From contig JBAXOB010000002.1 of the NCBI GenBank assembly GCA_037133475.1, positions 1-64,000 on the forward strand: a stretch of DNA of 64,000 bases, given 5' to 3'. Source of the DNA: CAIVAT01 sp037133475 (GTDB lineage: Bacteria; Bacteroidota; Bacteroidia; Bacteroidales; FEN-979). The position numbers were made by a program, and so were the translations under genes. Under the pieces are notes generated by a model. That model was given only the letters and a program-made list of their open reading frames with translations. It was not told the DNA's origin and made no database searches. This document shows, one piece after another, positions 45,178 through 53,096 of this stretch; the stretch's first letter is position 1, and every line of letters starts with the position of its first letter.

Positions 45178-45292
45178 TCTTCCCTTACCCTCCCTGAAAA
45201 CAGGCTATCCTCTTCGAGTTGTTGGCATGCTGACATTCCTAATCTGATAACTTTCGGGATATATCTGGTCTAATTCAAAAATTTAAAATATT

Positions 45293-45321
45293 TTTGTAAA
45301 ATTATAGTTATTATATCTTTT
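45293..45321 (+). promoter_or_regulatory. Candidate promoter of sprE/porW
   Basis: TTTG at 45293-45296, a 17-bp spacer and TATCTTTT at 45314-45321 (last base differs from the consensus). The TTG start codon follows 15 bp later, so the leader would be very short. Confidence 0.4.
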
Positions 45322-45336
45322 AAAGGCCTTAACGTT

Positions 45337-48012
45337 TTGAGATCATCGAAGATTTTTACCCTCTCCGTATCGATTTTGTTTTTATCGGGGTTGATCATGT
45401 TCAGCGCATGTTCAACCAAGAAAAATACCTTTGTCCGCCGGAACTACCATAACCTGACTGCACATTACAACGTTTACTGGAACGGAATGGATAACCTCCG
45501 CCAGGGCCTTAAAGAATACCAGGCCGGGTTGAAGGACAATTATGCGCTGGTGCTGCCCGTTTACAATTATGGCGATAAAACCACCTCCGCCAAGATCTCC
45601 CAGTATGCCGATATCGGCATTAAAAAAGCCTCCAAAACCATCACCAAACACTCGATGTACTTTAACCACAAGGAGTATGTGCGATGGATCAAAGATTCCT
45701 ACATGCTTATCGGGAAATGCTACTTCTACAAGCAGGACTACCCGATGGCCCGGCGTACTTTCGAGTTTGTGATCAAGACTTACAACCAGAATGAGATCAA
45801 ATATGCCGCCATGCTGTGGCAGGCCAGGGCGAACATACAACTGGGCGACTACAACAGGGCTGAGCCGATGCTTGATATGCTGCAGAGCAAGATCAGAAAA
45901 GGCGACGCACCTGAAAAGTATGAAACCGACCTGAACCTGCTTTATGCCCAGTTTTATATCCTGCAGAAAAATTACGATGCAGCCATTCCCTATCTGAACC
46001 GTGCCCTTGAATTAAAACCCACCAGGGCTGTGAGCACCCGTTGCAAGTTCATCCTGGCACAGATCCGTGAACTGAACGGAGATTATGACGAGGCATCCCG
46101 GCTCTATCTCTTTGTTTCGAAGCATGCCAAAACCTACGAAATGGAATTTAATGCCAAGATCAACCTGGCACAATGTTATACGGCAAAAAGCGGGAACCGT
46201 GAGTTTATCGTTAAGAAACTCTCAAAGATGCTGAAGGAGGATAAGAACAAGGAATTCCAGGACCAGATCTACTACGCACTGGCCCATATCGCACTGAAGG
46301 ACAGTGATACCACAAAAGCCATCGACTTGTTCAAAAAGTCGGTAAGTACCAGTCATACCAATAATTACCAGAAGGCAATTTCTTCTCTTGACCTGGCGGA
46401 TATCTTTTTCGGGAACCGCAATTATATTACCTCCCAGCTCTATTACGACAGCACGATGCAGTTCCTTCCCAAAGATTATGCCTCCTATAAGGAGCTGGCA
46501 AAAAAGACCGGAACGCTTACGGAACTGGTAAAAAACCTCCAGGTTATCCAGCGGCAGGACAGTCTTCAGAAGCTGGCCGCAATGCCGGAGGACCAGCGCA
46601 ACAAGGTCATCGACAAGATTATTGCCAAACTGATTGCCGATGAATTGAAAAAACAGCAGGAAGAGCAAAAAAGGCTGCAGTCCCAGTTTTTCCAGAATCC
46701 TAACGGTGGCCTTGATCAGCAGGCGATCGGGTCGAAGGAGGGCCGGTGGTACTTCTACAATCCGACCACCATGTCGATGGGATTTTCAACTTTTAAGCGA
46801 AAATGGGGTCAGCGGGTCTATGAGGACAATTGGTTCCTTTCCGACAAAACGGTAGCCAGCTTTTCAAACGAGCCTGAAAAAACAGATTCTATTCCGGGAA
46901 TGCCCAACGACACCACAAAACAGGGGAAAAAGCTGCTGGCAAAGTTAAAGAACCCTAAAGAGAGAGCCTATTATTTAAAGGATATCCCGTTCGATACCAC
47001 CCGGATTAAAGCTTCAAACAAGATGATCATTGAATCCTATTACCAGGCGGGTTTTATCTATGCCGAAGGACTTGGTGATTATGGCAATGCCACAACGACG
47101 TTTGAAACGCTTTTAAACAGGTTCCCGAAAAACAAATACAAGCTGCCGACTGAATATGAACTTTATACGCTCTATTCGCATCTGCAGGATCAGCCGAAAT
47201 CCGATCAGTTCAAAAACCAGATCCTGACTGAAAATCCTGAAAGCGATTATGCTAAACTCCTTGTGAATCCTAATTTCTACAAGGAGATCAGTGCCAGGAA
47301 GTCTGAAGCCGCACAACTGTATACCGACACTTACCAGGCATTTGCAAACCAGCAGTATTATATGGTCATCAACAATGCCGACCTTGCACGGACCAAGTAC
47401 CAGGCGGATACGGCCTTCATGCCTAAATTCGATTATATGCGCGCGCTGGCGCTCGGAAAGATCGAAATTGTGGACTCCCTGGTGGTGGCGATGAAAAAGG
47501 TGATTAAAGATTATCCGAAAAGTTCTGTCAAGCCACTGGCCGAAAATGTACTGGCCTTCCTCGGAACACAAAAAGATGCCCAGGGTAAGCCTATTCCCAC
47601 CGACTCGGTTGCGGTGGTTGACAATACGATGAAGCTGTACAAATACGATCCCGCTGCCGTACATTTTTATGTGCTGGTTGTCAACGACAACCTGGTTGAC
47701 GTCAATGCCCTTAAAATAAAGATTTCAGACTATAATTCCAAGTTCCACGACCTTGAGGGGCTGATGGTTAACAGTCTCCTGCTGGACCAGGGCAGGCAGA
47801 TGGTGACGGTAAATAATTTTGACAACAGTGAAACTGCAATGAACTATTTTCTTGGGATTCTCGACAGTAAGTATATCTTTACAAAACTGGAGAATGCCGG
47901 TGAATATTATGCTTTTGTAATCTCCGTGGAAAATTACCCCATTCTTTACAAAAACAAAGATGTGCTGCAATATGTCCGGTTTTTTGAAAAGAACTATCCT
48001 ATTCAAAAATAA
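45337..48012 (+). CDS. sprE: Type IX secretion TPR lipoprotein SprE/PorW
   Basis: 891 residues from a TTG start; no ATG precedes the lipoprotein signal. Lipobox FSAC gives Cys25. The family N-terminus is clear: RNYHNLTAHYNVYWNGMDNLRQG near 33-55. TPR repeats occupy about 100-380 (YFYKQDYPMARRTFEFVIKTY, YDAAIPYLNRALELKP), a Lys/Gln-rich linker is near 430-460, the block GRWYFYNPTTMSMGFSTFKR near 467 is typical, and more helical repeats follow to 700. PorW links the outer-membrane translocon and the GldK-N ring. Located 5 kb from the gld group on the other strand. Confidence 0.9.
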   Translation: MRSSKIFTLSVSILFLSGLIMFSACSTKKNTFVRRNYHNLTAHYNVYWNGMDNLRQGLKEYQAGLKDNYALVLPVYNYGDKTTSAKISQYADIGIKKASKTITKHSMYFNHKEYVRWIKDSYMLIGKCYFYKQDYPMARRTFEFVIKTYNQNEIKYAAMLWQARANIQLGDYNRAEPMLDMLQSKIRKGDAPEKYETDLNLLYAQFYILQKNYDAAIPYLNRALELKPTRAVSTRCKFILAQIRELNGDYDEASRLYLFVSKHAKTYEMEFNAKINLAQCYTAKSGNREFIVKKLSKMLKEDKNKEFQDQIYYALAHIALKDSDTTKAIDLFKKSVSTSHTNNYQKAISSLDLADIFFGNRNYITSQLYYDSTMQFLPKDYASYKELAKKTGTLTELVKNLQVIQRQDSLQKLAAMPEDQRNKVIDKIIAKLIADELKKQQEEQKRLQSQFFQNPNGGLDQQAIGSKEGRWYFYNPTTMSMGFSTFKRKWGQRVYEDNWFLSDKTVASFSNEPEKTDSIPGMPNDTTKQGKKLLAKLKNPKERAYYLKDIPFDTTRIKASNKMIIESYYQAGFIYAEGLGDYGNATTTFETLLNRFPKNKYKLPTEYELYTLYSHLQDQPKSDQFKNQILTENPESDYAKLLVNPNFYKEISARKSEAAQLYTDTYQAFANQQYYMVINNADLARTKYQADTAFMPKFDYMRALALGKIEIVDSLVVAMKKVIKDYPKSSVKPLAENVLAFLGTQKDAQGKPIPTDSVAVVDNTMKLYKYDPAAVHFYVLVVNDNLVDVNALKIKISDYNSKFHDLEGLMVNSLLLDQGRQMVTVNNFDNSETAMNYFLGILDSKYIFTKLENAGEYYAFVISVENYPILYKNKDVLQYVRFFEKNYPIQK

Positions 48013-48026
48013 GCGCCTGATAAAAA

Positions 48027-48440
48027 ATGAACCTTATGTCTAAAAACAGAGAACCTGAAATTCCCACCATCAACATTTTAGGTCCTGGTGCGGTTGTAAA
48101 AGGAGAAATCCAGGTCAATGGCGATTTTCGGATTGATGGTACCATGGAAGGGACCATTCAGTGCAAGGGAAAAATCGTGGTAGGACCTACCGGGAAGATC
48201 GATGGTGAGATCCAGTGCCAGAATGCCGATTTTTCCGGGGAGGTCAAAGCTACCGTGAAGGTGACCGAGCTGCTCACGCTTAAGGAGACTGCCCGTTTCA
48301 GCGGTGACATTACCACCGGGAAGCTGGCAATAGAGCCGGGAGCAAAGTTTTCAGGCACCTGCAGCATGGACCAGGGAGGCATCAAAGAGATCAAATTCCC
48401 CTCCGCAGCCAATGAAAACAGATCCCAGGAAAAACCTTAA
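48027..48440 (+). CDS. Bactofilin (polymer-forming cytoskeletal protein)
   Basis: 137 residues. The right-handed beta-helix core (about 15-115) shows the bactofilin repeat: GPGAVVKGEIQVNGDFRIDGTMEG, then GTIQCKGKIVVGPTGKIDG. It polymerises without nucleotide as a membrane-associated scaffold. It starts 14 bp after sprE and its last 29 bp overlap atpZ. A second in-frame ATG is at 48036. Confidence 0.92.
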   Translation: MNLMSKNREPEIPTINILGPGAVVKGEIQVNGDFRIDGTMEGTIQCKGKIVVGPTGKIDGEIQCQNADFSGEVKATVKVTELLTLKETARFSGDITTGKLAIEPGAKFSGTCSMDQGGIKEIKFPSAANENRSQEKP

Positions 48441-48621
48441 CGATTATGCCCGTTACTCCGGCATGGCAGTTCAAATGCTGGTTACCATCCTGCTGGGCGT
48501 GTTTGGCGGGTATAAACTGGATGGCTGGTGTAATACCAGGCCAATCCTGACCGTATTCTTTTCAATCCTCTCGGTGATGCTTGCAATCTATTTTGTCACG
48601 AAGGATTTATTGCGCAAATAG
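48412..48621 (+). CDS. AtpZ/AtpI family small membrane protein
   Basis: 69 residues with two membrane helices and the AtpZ signature NDYARYSGMAVQMLVTILLG near 10-29, then FGGYKLDGWC. AtpZ proteins normally precede F0F1 ATP synthase genes and are linked to assembly or Mg2+/Ca2+ transport. Its start lies inside the bactofilin gene (29 bp overlap), which indicates translational coupling. No atpB follows here. Confidence 0.85.
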   Translation: MKTDPRKNLNDYARYSGMAVQMLVTILLGVFGGYKLDGWCNTRPILTVFFSILSVMLAIYFVTKDLLRK

Positions 48622-48650
48622 GCATCCCATTCTTATAATTAAAGGCCTCC

Positions 48651-49055
48651 ATGAAATCCGCATATATCCAATATCTTAAACAGCTGCTGATCTTCTCCGG
48701 CATCCTTGGCATGATCTGGCTGATTCTGACCCTGACGCTGCCCGGCAAATTCCTCTCCCCGGCCCTGCCCTCCCTGTTTTTCTTTTTCATCGCAACCTCG
48801 CTGCTGTCGTTCTATTACCTTCTGCAGTCGGTTGGCAAACGATTTATCAAGTTTGTCAACACCTTTCTCCTGACCATCATCATCAAACTGTTTCTTTATG
48901 TTGGGGTCATGGTTGTTTATATTTTGATAAACCGCAAGGATGCCGTTGCCTTTGTACTGGGATTTTTCGTTTTGTACCTGTTTTACAGCATCTTCGAAGC
49001 AGTTTGCATCATCAAAAACAACCAGTCCGCGGCGCCTGATTCATCGATTCAGTAA
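48651..49055 (+). CDS. Four-helix membrane protein, ATP synthase subunit I-like position
   Basis: 134 residues with four predicted membrane helices (about 12-30, 35-55, 72-92, 96-118) and few charged residues. In many Bacteroidota a gene of this kind lies between atpZ and atpB and is loosely called subunit I; the identification here rests mainly on size and position. It starts 29 bp after atpZ. Confidence 0.6.
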   Translation: MKSAYIQYLKQLLIFSGILGMIWLILTLTLPGKFLSPALPSLFFFFIATSLLSFYYLLQSVGKRFIKFVNTFLLTIIIKLFLYVGVMVVYILINRKDAVAFVLGFFVLYLFYSIFEAVCIIKNNQSAAPDSSIQ

Positions 49056-49062
49056 AATACTG

Positions 49063-49070
49063 TATTTTTG
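49063..49070 (+). promoter_or_regulatory. -7 promoter element upstream of the PTPS/QueD gene
   Basis: TATTTTTG, a full TAnnTTTG match, 18 bp before the ATG at 49089. It overlaps a longer frame that would start with TTG at 49068, making that start unlikely. The -33 is not clear. Confidence 0.45.
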
Positions 49071-49088
49071 CAACCTAATTCATTCGAA

Positions 49089-49502
49089 ATGGTTTATATA
49101 ACACGGCGGGAACATTTCAGTGCGGCACACCGTCTTTTTTTGCCCGGGTATACGGATGAAGAGAACTTCACGGTTTTTGGCAAATGCTCCAACCCCAACT
49201 GGCACGGGCATAATTATATCCTGTATGTCACCGTGAAGGGAGAGGTTGATCCAGTGACCGGGTTGATTATCCACCTGCGTCATGTGAGCAAGCTGATTGA
49301 AGAAAAAATCCTGAACAAAGTTGATCATAAGAACCTCAACCTGGAGGTTGATTTCCTTCAAGGTAAAGTGCCTACCAGTGAAAACCTGGCAACGGGCATC
49401 TGGAATGAACTGGAAGAAGGCATCAGGAACCTGGGCGGAATCTTGCATTGCGTCAGGATTGAGCAATCGGAAAACAACATTATTGAATATTATGGTGAAT
49501 GA
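49089..49502 (+). CDS. 6-pyruvoyl-tetrahydropterin synthase / 6-carboxy-tetrahydropterin synthase (PTPS/QueD family)
   Basis: 137 residues from the ATG at 49089. Zinc ligands H14 (FSAAH), H39 and H41 (WHGHNY), and the catalytic Cys33 in GKCSNPNWHGH. The motif arrangement and later blocks (VDHKNLNLEVDFLQ, PTSEN, IEQSENNIIEYYGE) look closer to PTPS that makes tetrahydropterin than to short QueD, but both share the motif. Its TGA overlaps folE by 4 bp, so the pair makes a pterin from GTP together; the product may be preQ0 for queuosine or a reduced pterin. Confidence 0.85.
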   Translation: MVYITRREHFSAAHRLFLPGYTDEENFTVFGKCSNPNWHGHNYILYVTVKGEVDPVTGLIIHLRHVSKLIEEKILNKVDHKNLNLEVDFLQGKVPTSENLATGIWNELEEGIRNLGGILHCVRIEQSENNIIEYYGE

Positions 49503-50134
49503 TTGATATAAAAAACATCATGGCAATCAAGAAAAAACTGAATTACGAAAAGACCGAGGAATTTGATCCGAAAGCAACTGAAGAACTAAGCTTTCATTAC
49601 AGGGAAATCCTGCGGCTGATCGGCGAAAACCCCGACAGGGAAGGGCTGGAGAAGACCCCCCTGCGCGTGGCCAAAGCCATCCAGTTCCTCACGCAGGGAT
49701 ATGCACTCGACCCGAAGGAGATCCTCAATTCTGCCAAGTTCAGGGAGGATTACCGGGAAATGGTGATCGTTAAAGATATCGAGATCTATTCTTTGTGTGA
49801 GCATCATATGGTCCCCTTTATCGGGAAAGCCCATGTGGGTTACATTCCCGATAAATATATCACCGGGCTCAGTAAGATCGCCCGCGTGGTGGATATCTAT
49901 GCACGCCGACTCCAGGTGCAGGAGCGGCTTACCATGCAGATCAAGGATGCCATCAACGACACCCTGAAACCCCTGGGGGTGGCAGTTGTCATTGAGGCAC
50001 AACATTTGTGTATGTCGATGCGGGGTGTTCAGAAACAAAATTCTGTCACAACGACATCCGATTTTGTCGGCGCCTTTGAACGCGACAAAACCCGGACGGA
50101 GTTCCTGCACCTGATCAGCACGAAGCTGCACTAA
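49499..50134 (+). CDS. folE: GTP cyclohydrolase I (FolE)
   Basis: 211 residues. It converts GTP to 7,8-dihydroneopterin triphosphate, the substrate of the upstream gene product. The zinc site is CEHHMVPF (about 101-108) plus QHLCMSMRGV near 165-174; GKAHVGYIPD near 111-120 and GLSKIARVVD near 123-132 complete the family pattern. The start makes an ATGA overlap with the PTPS/QueD gene; an alternative ATG (MAIKKKL) is at 49520. Confidence 0.96.
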   Translation: MIDIKNIMAIKKKLNYEKTEEFDPKATEELSFHYREILRLIGENPDREGLEKTPLRVAKAIQFLTQGYALDPKEILNSAKFREDYREMVIVKDIEIYSLCEHHMVPFIGKAHVGYIPDKYITGLSKIARVVDIYARRLQVQERLTMQIKDAINDTLKPLGVAVVIEAQHLCMSMRGVQKQNSVTTTSDFVGAFERDKTRTEFLHLISTKLH

Positions 50135-50265
50135 TGCAGGAATGCAGGAATGCGGGAATGCAGGAATGCGGGAATGCGGGAATTATAAATAATAAAGAGG
50201 TGGGAAACGGGTACATGTTTGCGGATAATTTTACTGCATTATTTCATTCCTGCATTCCTGCATTA
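50132..50265. repeat. Octanucleotide tandem repeat with inverted copies downstream of folE
   Basis: Six tandem copies of GCRGGAAT (50136-50183; GCAGGAAT or GCGGGAAT) begin 1 base after the folE stop. Two inverted copies (ATTCCTGC, 50246-50261) lie 62 bp further on. A perfect 21-bp inverted repeat (50132-50152 against 50245-50265) results, which includes the folE stop codon. In RNA this would form a long hairpin with a 92-base loop. There is no T run behind it. Confidence 0.85.
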
Positions 50266-50296
50266 TTAAATCAATTAAACAAAGGGAGAATCTAAA

Positions 50297-51034
50297 ATGT
50301 TCGAACAGACTAATAACAATGGATTTTTTGCACAGCAGCAGGGGACACAGGATCTTACTGTTGCCAAGTCGTTTATGACCCAGGTTTTCGGGTGGATGTT
50401 CCTGGCGATGGTTGTAACTGCCATCACAGCCTACTGGTTTGCCTCTACGCCTGAACTGGTAAGCAGCCTCAGGAACATTGAAACCGGGGGCATGACTCCC
50501 CTGGGTTGGATTGTCACGCTCGCCCCGCTGGGTTTTGTCCTGCTGATGTCATTCGGTTTTCAGCGCCTTTCGCCTGCCGTGCTGACCCTGCTGTTCATCT
50601 CGTTTTCAGTGTTGATGGGCATGAGCATGAGCTTTATCCTGCTGGTTTATACGGCCGCTTCGGTTTATAAAACCTTTGCCGTTACGGCTGCGATGTTCGG
50701 CGTTATGGCCGTGACCGGGTATACCACCAAAACCGATCTCACCAAATTTGGTTCCATCATGATGATGGGGATGGTCGGCTTAATGATCGCCATGCTGGTG
50801 AACTTTTTCATGCACAGCGGCACGATGGACTATATCATCAGTGTCATTGGGGTGCTCATCTTTACCGGGCTCACCGCCTACGACGTTCAGCGCCTGAAAA
50901 GGATAGGTGCGGGAGCCGGCGAATTTGGGAATGAGAATATCAAGAAACTCAGCATTTTAGGGGCTCTTACGCTTTACCTGGATTTTATCAACCTGTTTAT
51001 GTTCCTGCTCAGGTTCCTGGGGGATCGCAAATAA
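50297..51034 (+). CDS. Bax inhibitor-1 / YccA family membrane protein
   Basis: 245 residues with seven membrane helices, as usual in the BI-1 family (LifeGuard/YccA/YetJ). The block FITQ-like N-terminus KSFMTQVFGWMFLAMVVTA (about 25-43), AVTGYTTKTDLTKFG near 138-152 and the sixth-helix region TGLTAYDVQRLKRIG near 193-207 are diagnostic; the Asp in AYDVQ is in the place of the calcium-leak sensor of the family. It starts after the repeat region and 24 bp before fabD. Confidence 0.93.
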   Translation: MFEQTNNNGFFAQQQGTQDLTVAKSFMTQVFGWMFLAMVVTAITAYWFASTPELVSSLRNIETGGMTPLGWIVTLAPLGFVLLMSFGFQRLSPAVLTLLFISFSVLMGMSMSFILLVYTAASVYKTFAVTAAMFGVMAVTGYTTKTDLTKFGSIMMMGMVGLMIAMLVNFFMHSGTMDYIISVIGVLIFTGLTAYDVQRLKRIGAGAGEFGNENIKKLSILGALTLYLDFINLFMFLLRFLGDRK

Positions 51035-51058
51035 AAGTTTACTTTTAATAAACCTTCT

Positions 51059-51934
51059 ATGAAAGCATACGTATTTCCGGGCCAGGGCGCCCAGTTTACA
51101 GGTATGGGCAAGGACCTGTACGAAACCTCCGCACTCGCCAAAGAGATGTTTGAGAAAGCCAATGAAATACTGGGTTTCCGCATTACCGACCTGATGTTTT
51201 CGGGCACTGATGAGGATTTACGGCAAACCAAAGTCACCCAGCCCGCTATCTTTCTCCATTCTGTCATCCTCGCTGCGACGTTAGGCGAAGCCTTTCAGCC
51301 GGATATGGTCGCCGGTCATTCGCTGGGTGAATTCTCGGCACTGGTGGCCAGCAAAGCCCTCTCATTTGAAGACGGGCTGCGATTGGTTTCCGCCCGTGCA
51401 GGAGCCATGCAGAAGGCCTGTGAAATGGAGCCATCGACCATGGCCGCAATCCTCGGTCTCGACGATGCGAAGGTGGAGGAGATCTGTAAATCGATTGATG
51501 AGATCGTGGTTCCTGCCAATTATAACAGTCCCGGACAACTTGTCATATCAGGCAGCCTGAAGGGTATAGAAATCGCCTGCGAACGGCTAAAGGCCGGTGG
51601 TGCACGCAGAGCCCTGCCATTGAAGGTAGGAGGCGCATTCCATTCGCCCCTGATGGAACCTGCACGCGTGGAGCTTGCCGAGGCAATTCATGCTACCACG
51701 GTCAGCACGCCCATCTGTCCTGTTTACCAGAATGCAACGGCCGAAAGGGTTACCGACCCTGTACAGATAAAACAAAATCTGATTTTGCAGCTGACTGCCC
51801 CTGTGTTGTGGACACAGATCGTGCAGCACATGATTGCCGACGGTGCCGATCATTTTGTGGAATTGGGTCCCGGCAATGTGTTACAGGGACTGATTATGAA
51901 AATCGGGAAAGATATAACAGTTTCGGGAAGTTAA
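51059..51934 (+). CDS. fabD: Malonyl-CoA:ACP S-malonyltransferase (FabD)
   Basis: 291 residues. It loads malonyl groups on acyl carrier protein for fatty-acid synthesis. N-terminal FPGQGAQFTGMG (6-17), nucleophile S88 in GHSLGEF, the catalytic His in GAFHSPLM near 193-200, and the C-terminal ELGPGNVLQGL near 275-285. It probably ends the plus-strand group; a 17-bp hairpin follows its stop. Confidence 0.96.
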   Translation: MKAYVFPGQGAQFTGMGKDLYETSALAKEMFEKANEILGFRITDLMFSGTDEDLRQTKVTQPAIFLHSVILAATLGEAFQPDMVAGHSLGEFSALVASKALSFEDGLRLVSARAGAMQKACEMEPSTMAAILGLDDAKVEEICKSIDEIVVPANYNSPGQLVISGSLKGIEIACERLKAGGARRALPLKVGGAFHSPLMEPARVELAEAIHATTVSTPICPVYQNATAERVTDPVQIKQNLILQLTAPVLWTQIVQHMIADGADHFVELGPGNVLQGLIMKIGKDITVSGS

Positions 51935-51938
51935 CGAA

Positions 51939-51975
51939 TCCGGCCGGGCCGACCCTGCGGGTCGGCCCGGCCGGA
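51939..51975. terminator. GC-rich hairpin between convergent fabD and rfbB
   Basis: A perfect 17-bp stem (51939-51955 and 51959-51975) with a 3-base TGC loop, all G/C in the inner 16 apart from one A/T. It starts four bases after the fabD stop and ends 12 bp before the rfbB stop. No T run is present on either strand, so it may act as a 3'-end stabiliser or factor-assisted terminator. Confidence 0.75.
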
Positions 51976-51987
51976 ATATGTTGTTAA

Positions 51988-53037
51988 TTAACGTTTTGCA
52001 TACTGGATGTCGTAATACTTCTGGTAATCGCCGGAGGTGACATTCTTCATCCACTCCTCATTGGCCAGGTACCAGTCGACAGTTTTCTCAATCCCTTCCG
52101 CAAACATCAAACCGGGTTTCCAGCCAAGCTCCTTCTGCAATTTAGTTGAATCAATGGCATACCTCAGGTCGTGACCAGCCCTGTCTTTTACATAGGTGAT
52201 CAGGTTTGCAGAGGTGCCTGCCGACCGTTTAAGCTTGCGGTCCATGGTTTCACAAAGCAACTTGATGAGGTCGATGTTCTTCCATTCGTTATTCCCGCCG
52301 ATATTGTATGTTTCGCCAACTTTGCCATCATGGAAAATCAGGTCGATCGCATTGGCATGATCCTCGACATAGAGCCAGTCGCGGATGTTCTCGCCCTTGC
52401 CGTAAACAGGAATCAGCTTATTGTTCTTGATGTTGTGTATTGCCAGCGGGATCAGCTTTTCAGGGAACTGAAAGGGTCCATAGTTGTTTGAACAGTTGGA
52501 GATCACCGTCGGCAGTCCGAAGGTATGATGATAGGCTCTGACCAGGTGATCGGAGCTGGCCTTTGAGGCGGAATAGGGACTGCGTGGATCATAGGCGGTG
52601 TTTTCGTAAAAGAATCCTTCCGCGCCCAGCGAACCGTAAACCTCATCGGTGGAGATATGATAAAACCGTTTGCCTGAAAAATCATCCCAGATGGCACGGG
52701 CCGCGTTCAGCAGGTTGACGGTACCCACGATGTTTGCATAGATAAATTCCATCGGACTGCTGATCGAGCGGTCGACATGGGATTCGGCAGCAAGATGAAT
52801 AACCCCGTCAAACCTGTATTTTTTAAAGAGCGCCTTCATCAGCTCGCTGGCTGAAATATCTGCCTTTACGAATTCATAGTTGGATTCCTTTTCAATATCG
52901 CGCAGGTTGGCAAGGTTGCCTGCATAGGTCAGGTTATCCAGGTTGACAATTTTGTAATCAGGATATTTCTTTACAAACCTGCGTACAACATGGGATCCGA
53001 TAAATCCAGCTCCTCCGGTGATTAAGATTGTCTTCAT
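51988..53037 (-). CDS. rfbB: dTDP-glucose 4,6-dehydratase
   Basis: 349 residues, an extended SDR. NAD site GGAGFIGSH (8-16), the dehydratase block HISTDEVYGSLG near 128-139 with the Asp-Glu pair, and YSASKASSDH near 154-163 (YxxxK). It makes dTDP-4-keto-6-deoxyglucose, the precursor of rhamnose and related sugars. No rfbA, rfbC or rfbD is present in the window. It lies 59 bp behind galE. Confidence 0.95.
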   Translation of the reverse strand: MKTILITGGAGFIGSHVVRRFVKKYPDYKIVNLDNLTYAGNLANLRDIEKESNYEFVKADISASELMKALFKKYRFDGVIHLAAESHVDRSISSPMEFIYANIVGTVNLLNAARAIWDDFSGKRFYHISTDEVYGSLGAEGFFYENTAYDPRSPYSASKASSDHLVRAYHHTFGLPTVISNCSNNYGPFQFPEKLIPLAIHNIKNNKLIPVYGKGENIRDWLYVEDHANAIDLIFHDGKVGETYNIGGNNEWKNIDLIKLLCETMDRKLKRSAGTSANLITYVKDRAGHDLRYAIDSTKLQKELGWKPGLMFAEGIEKTVDWYLANEEWMKNVTSGDYQKYYDIQYAKR

Positions 53038-53096
53038 ACTTTATTGTTTTCTTGCTAACGATTGTTAATGTTAATTATTTTTTTCCTGGACCCCGG

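Noticed and set aside
50136..50183. CRISPR array
   Set aside because: The units are 8 bp in direct tandem with no spacers.
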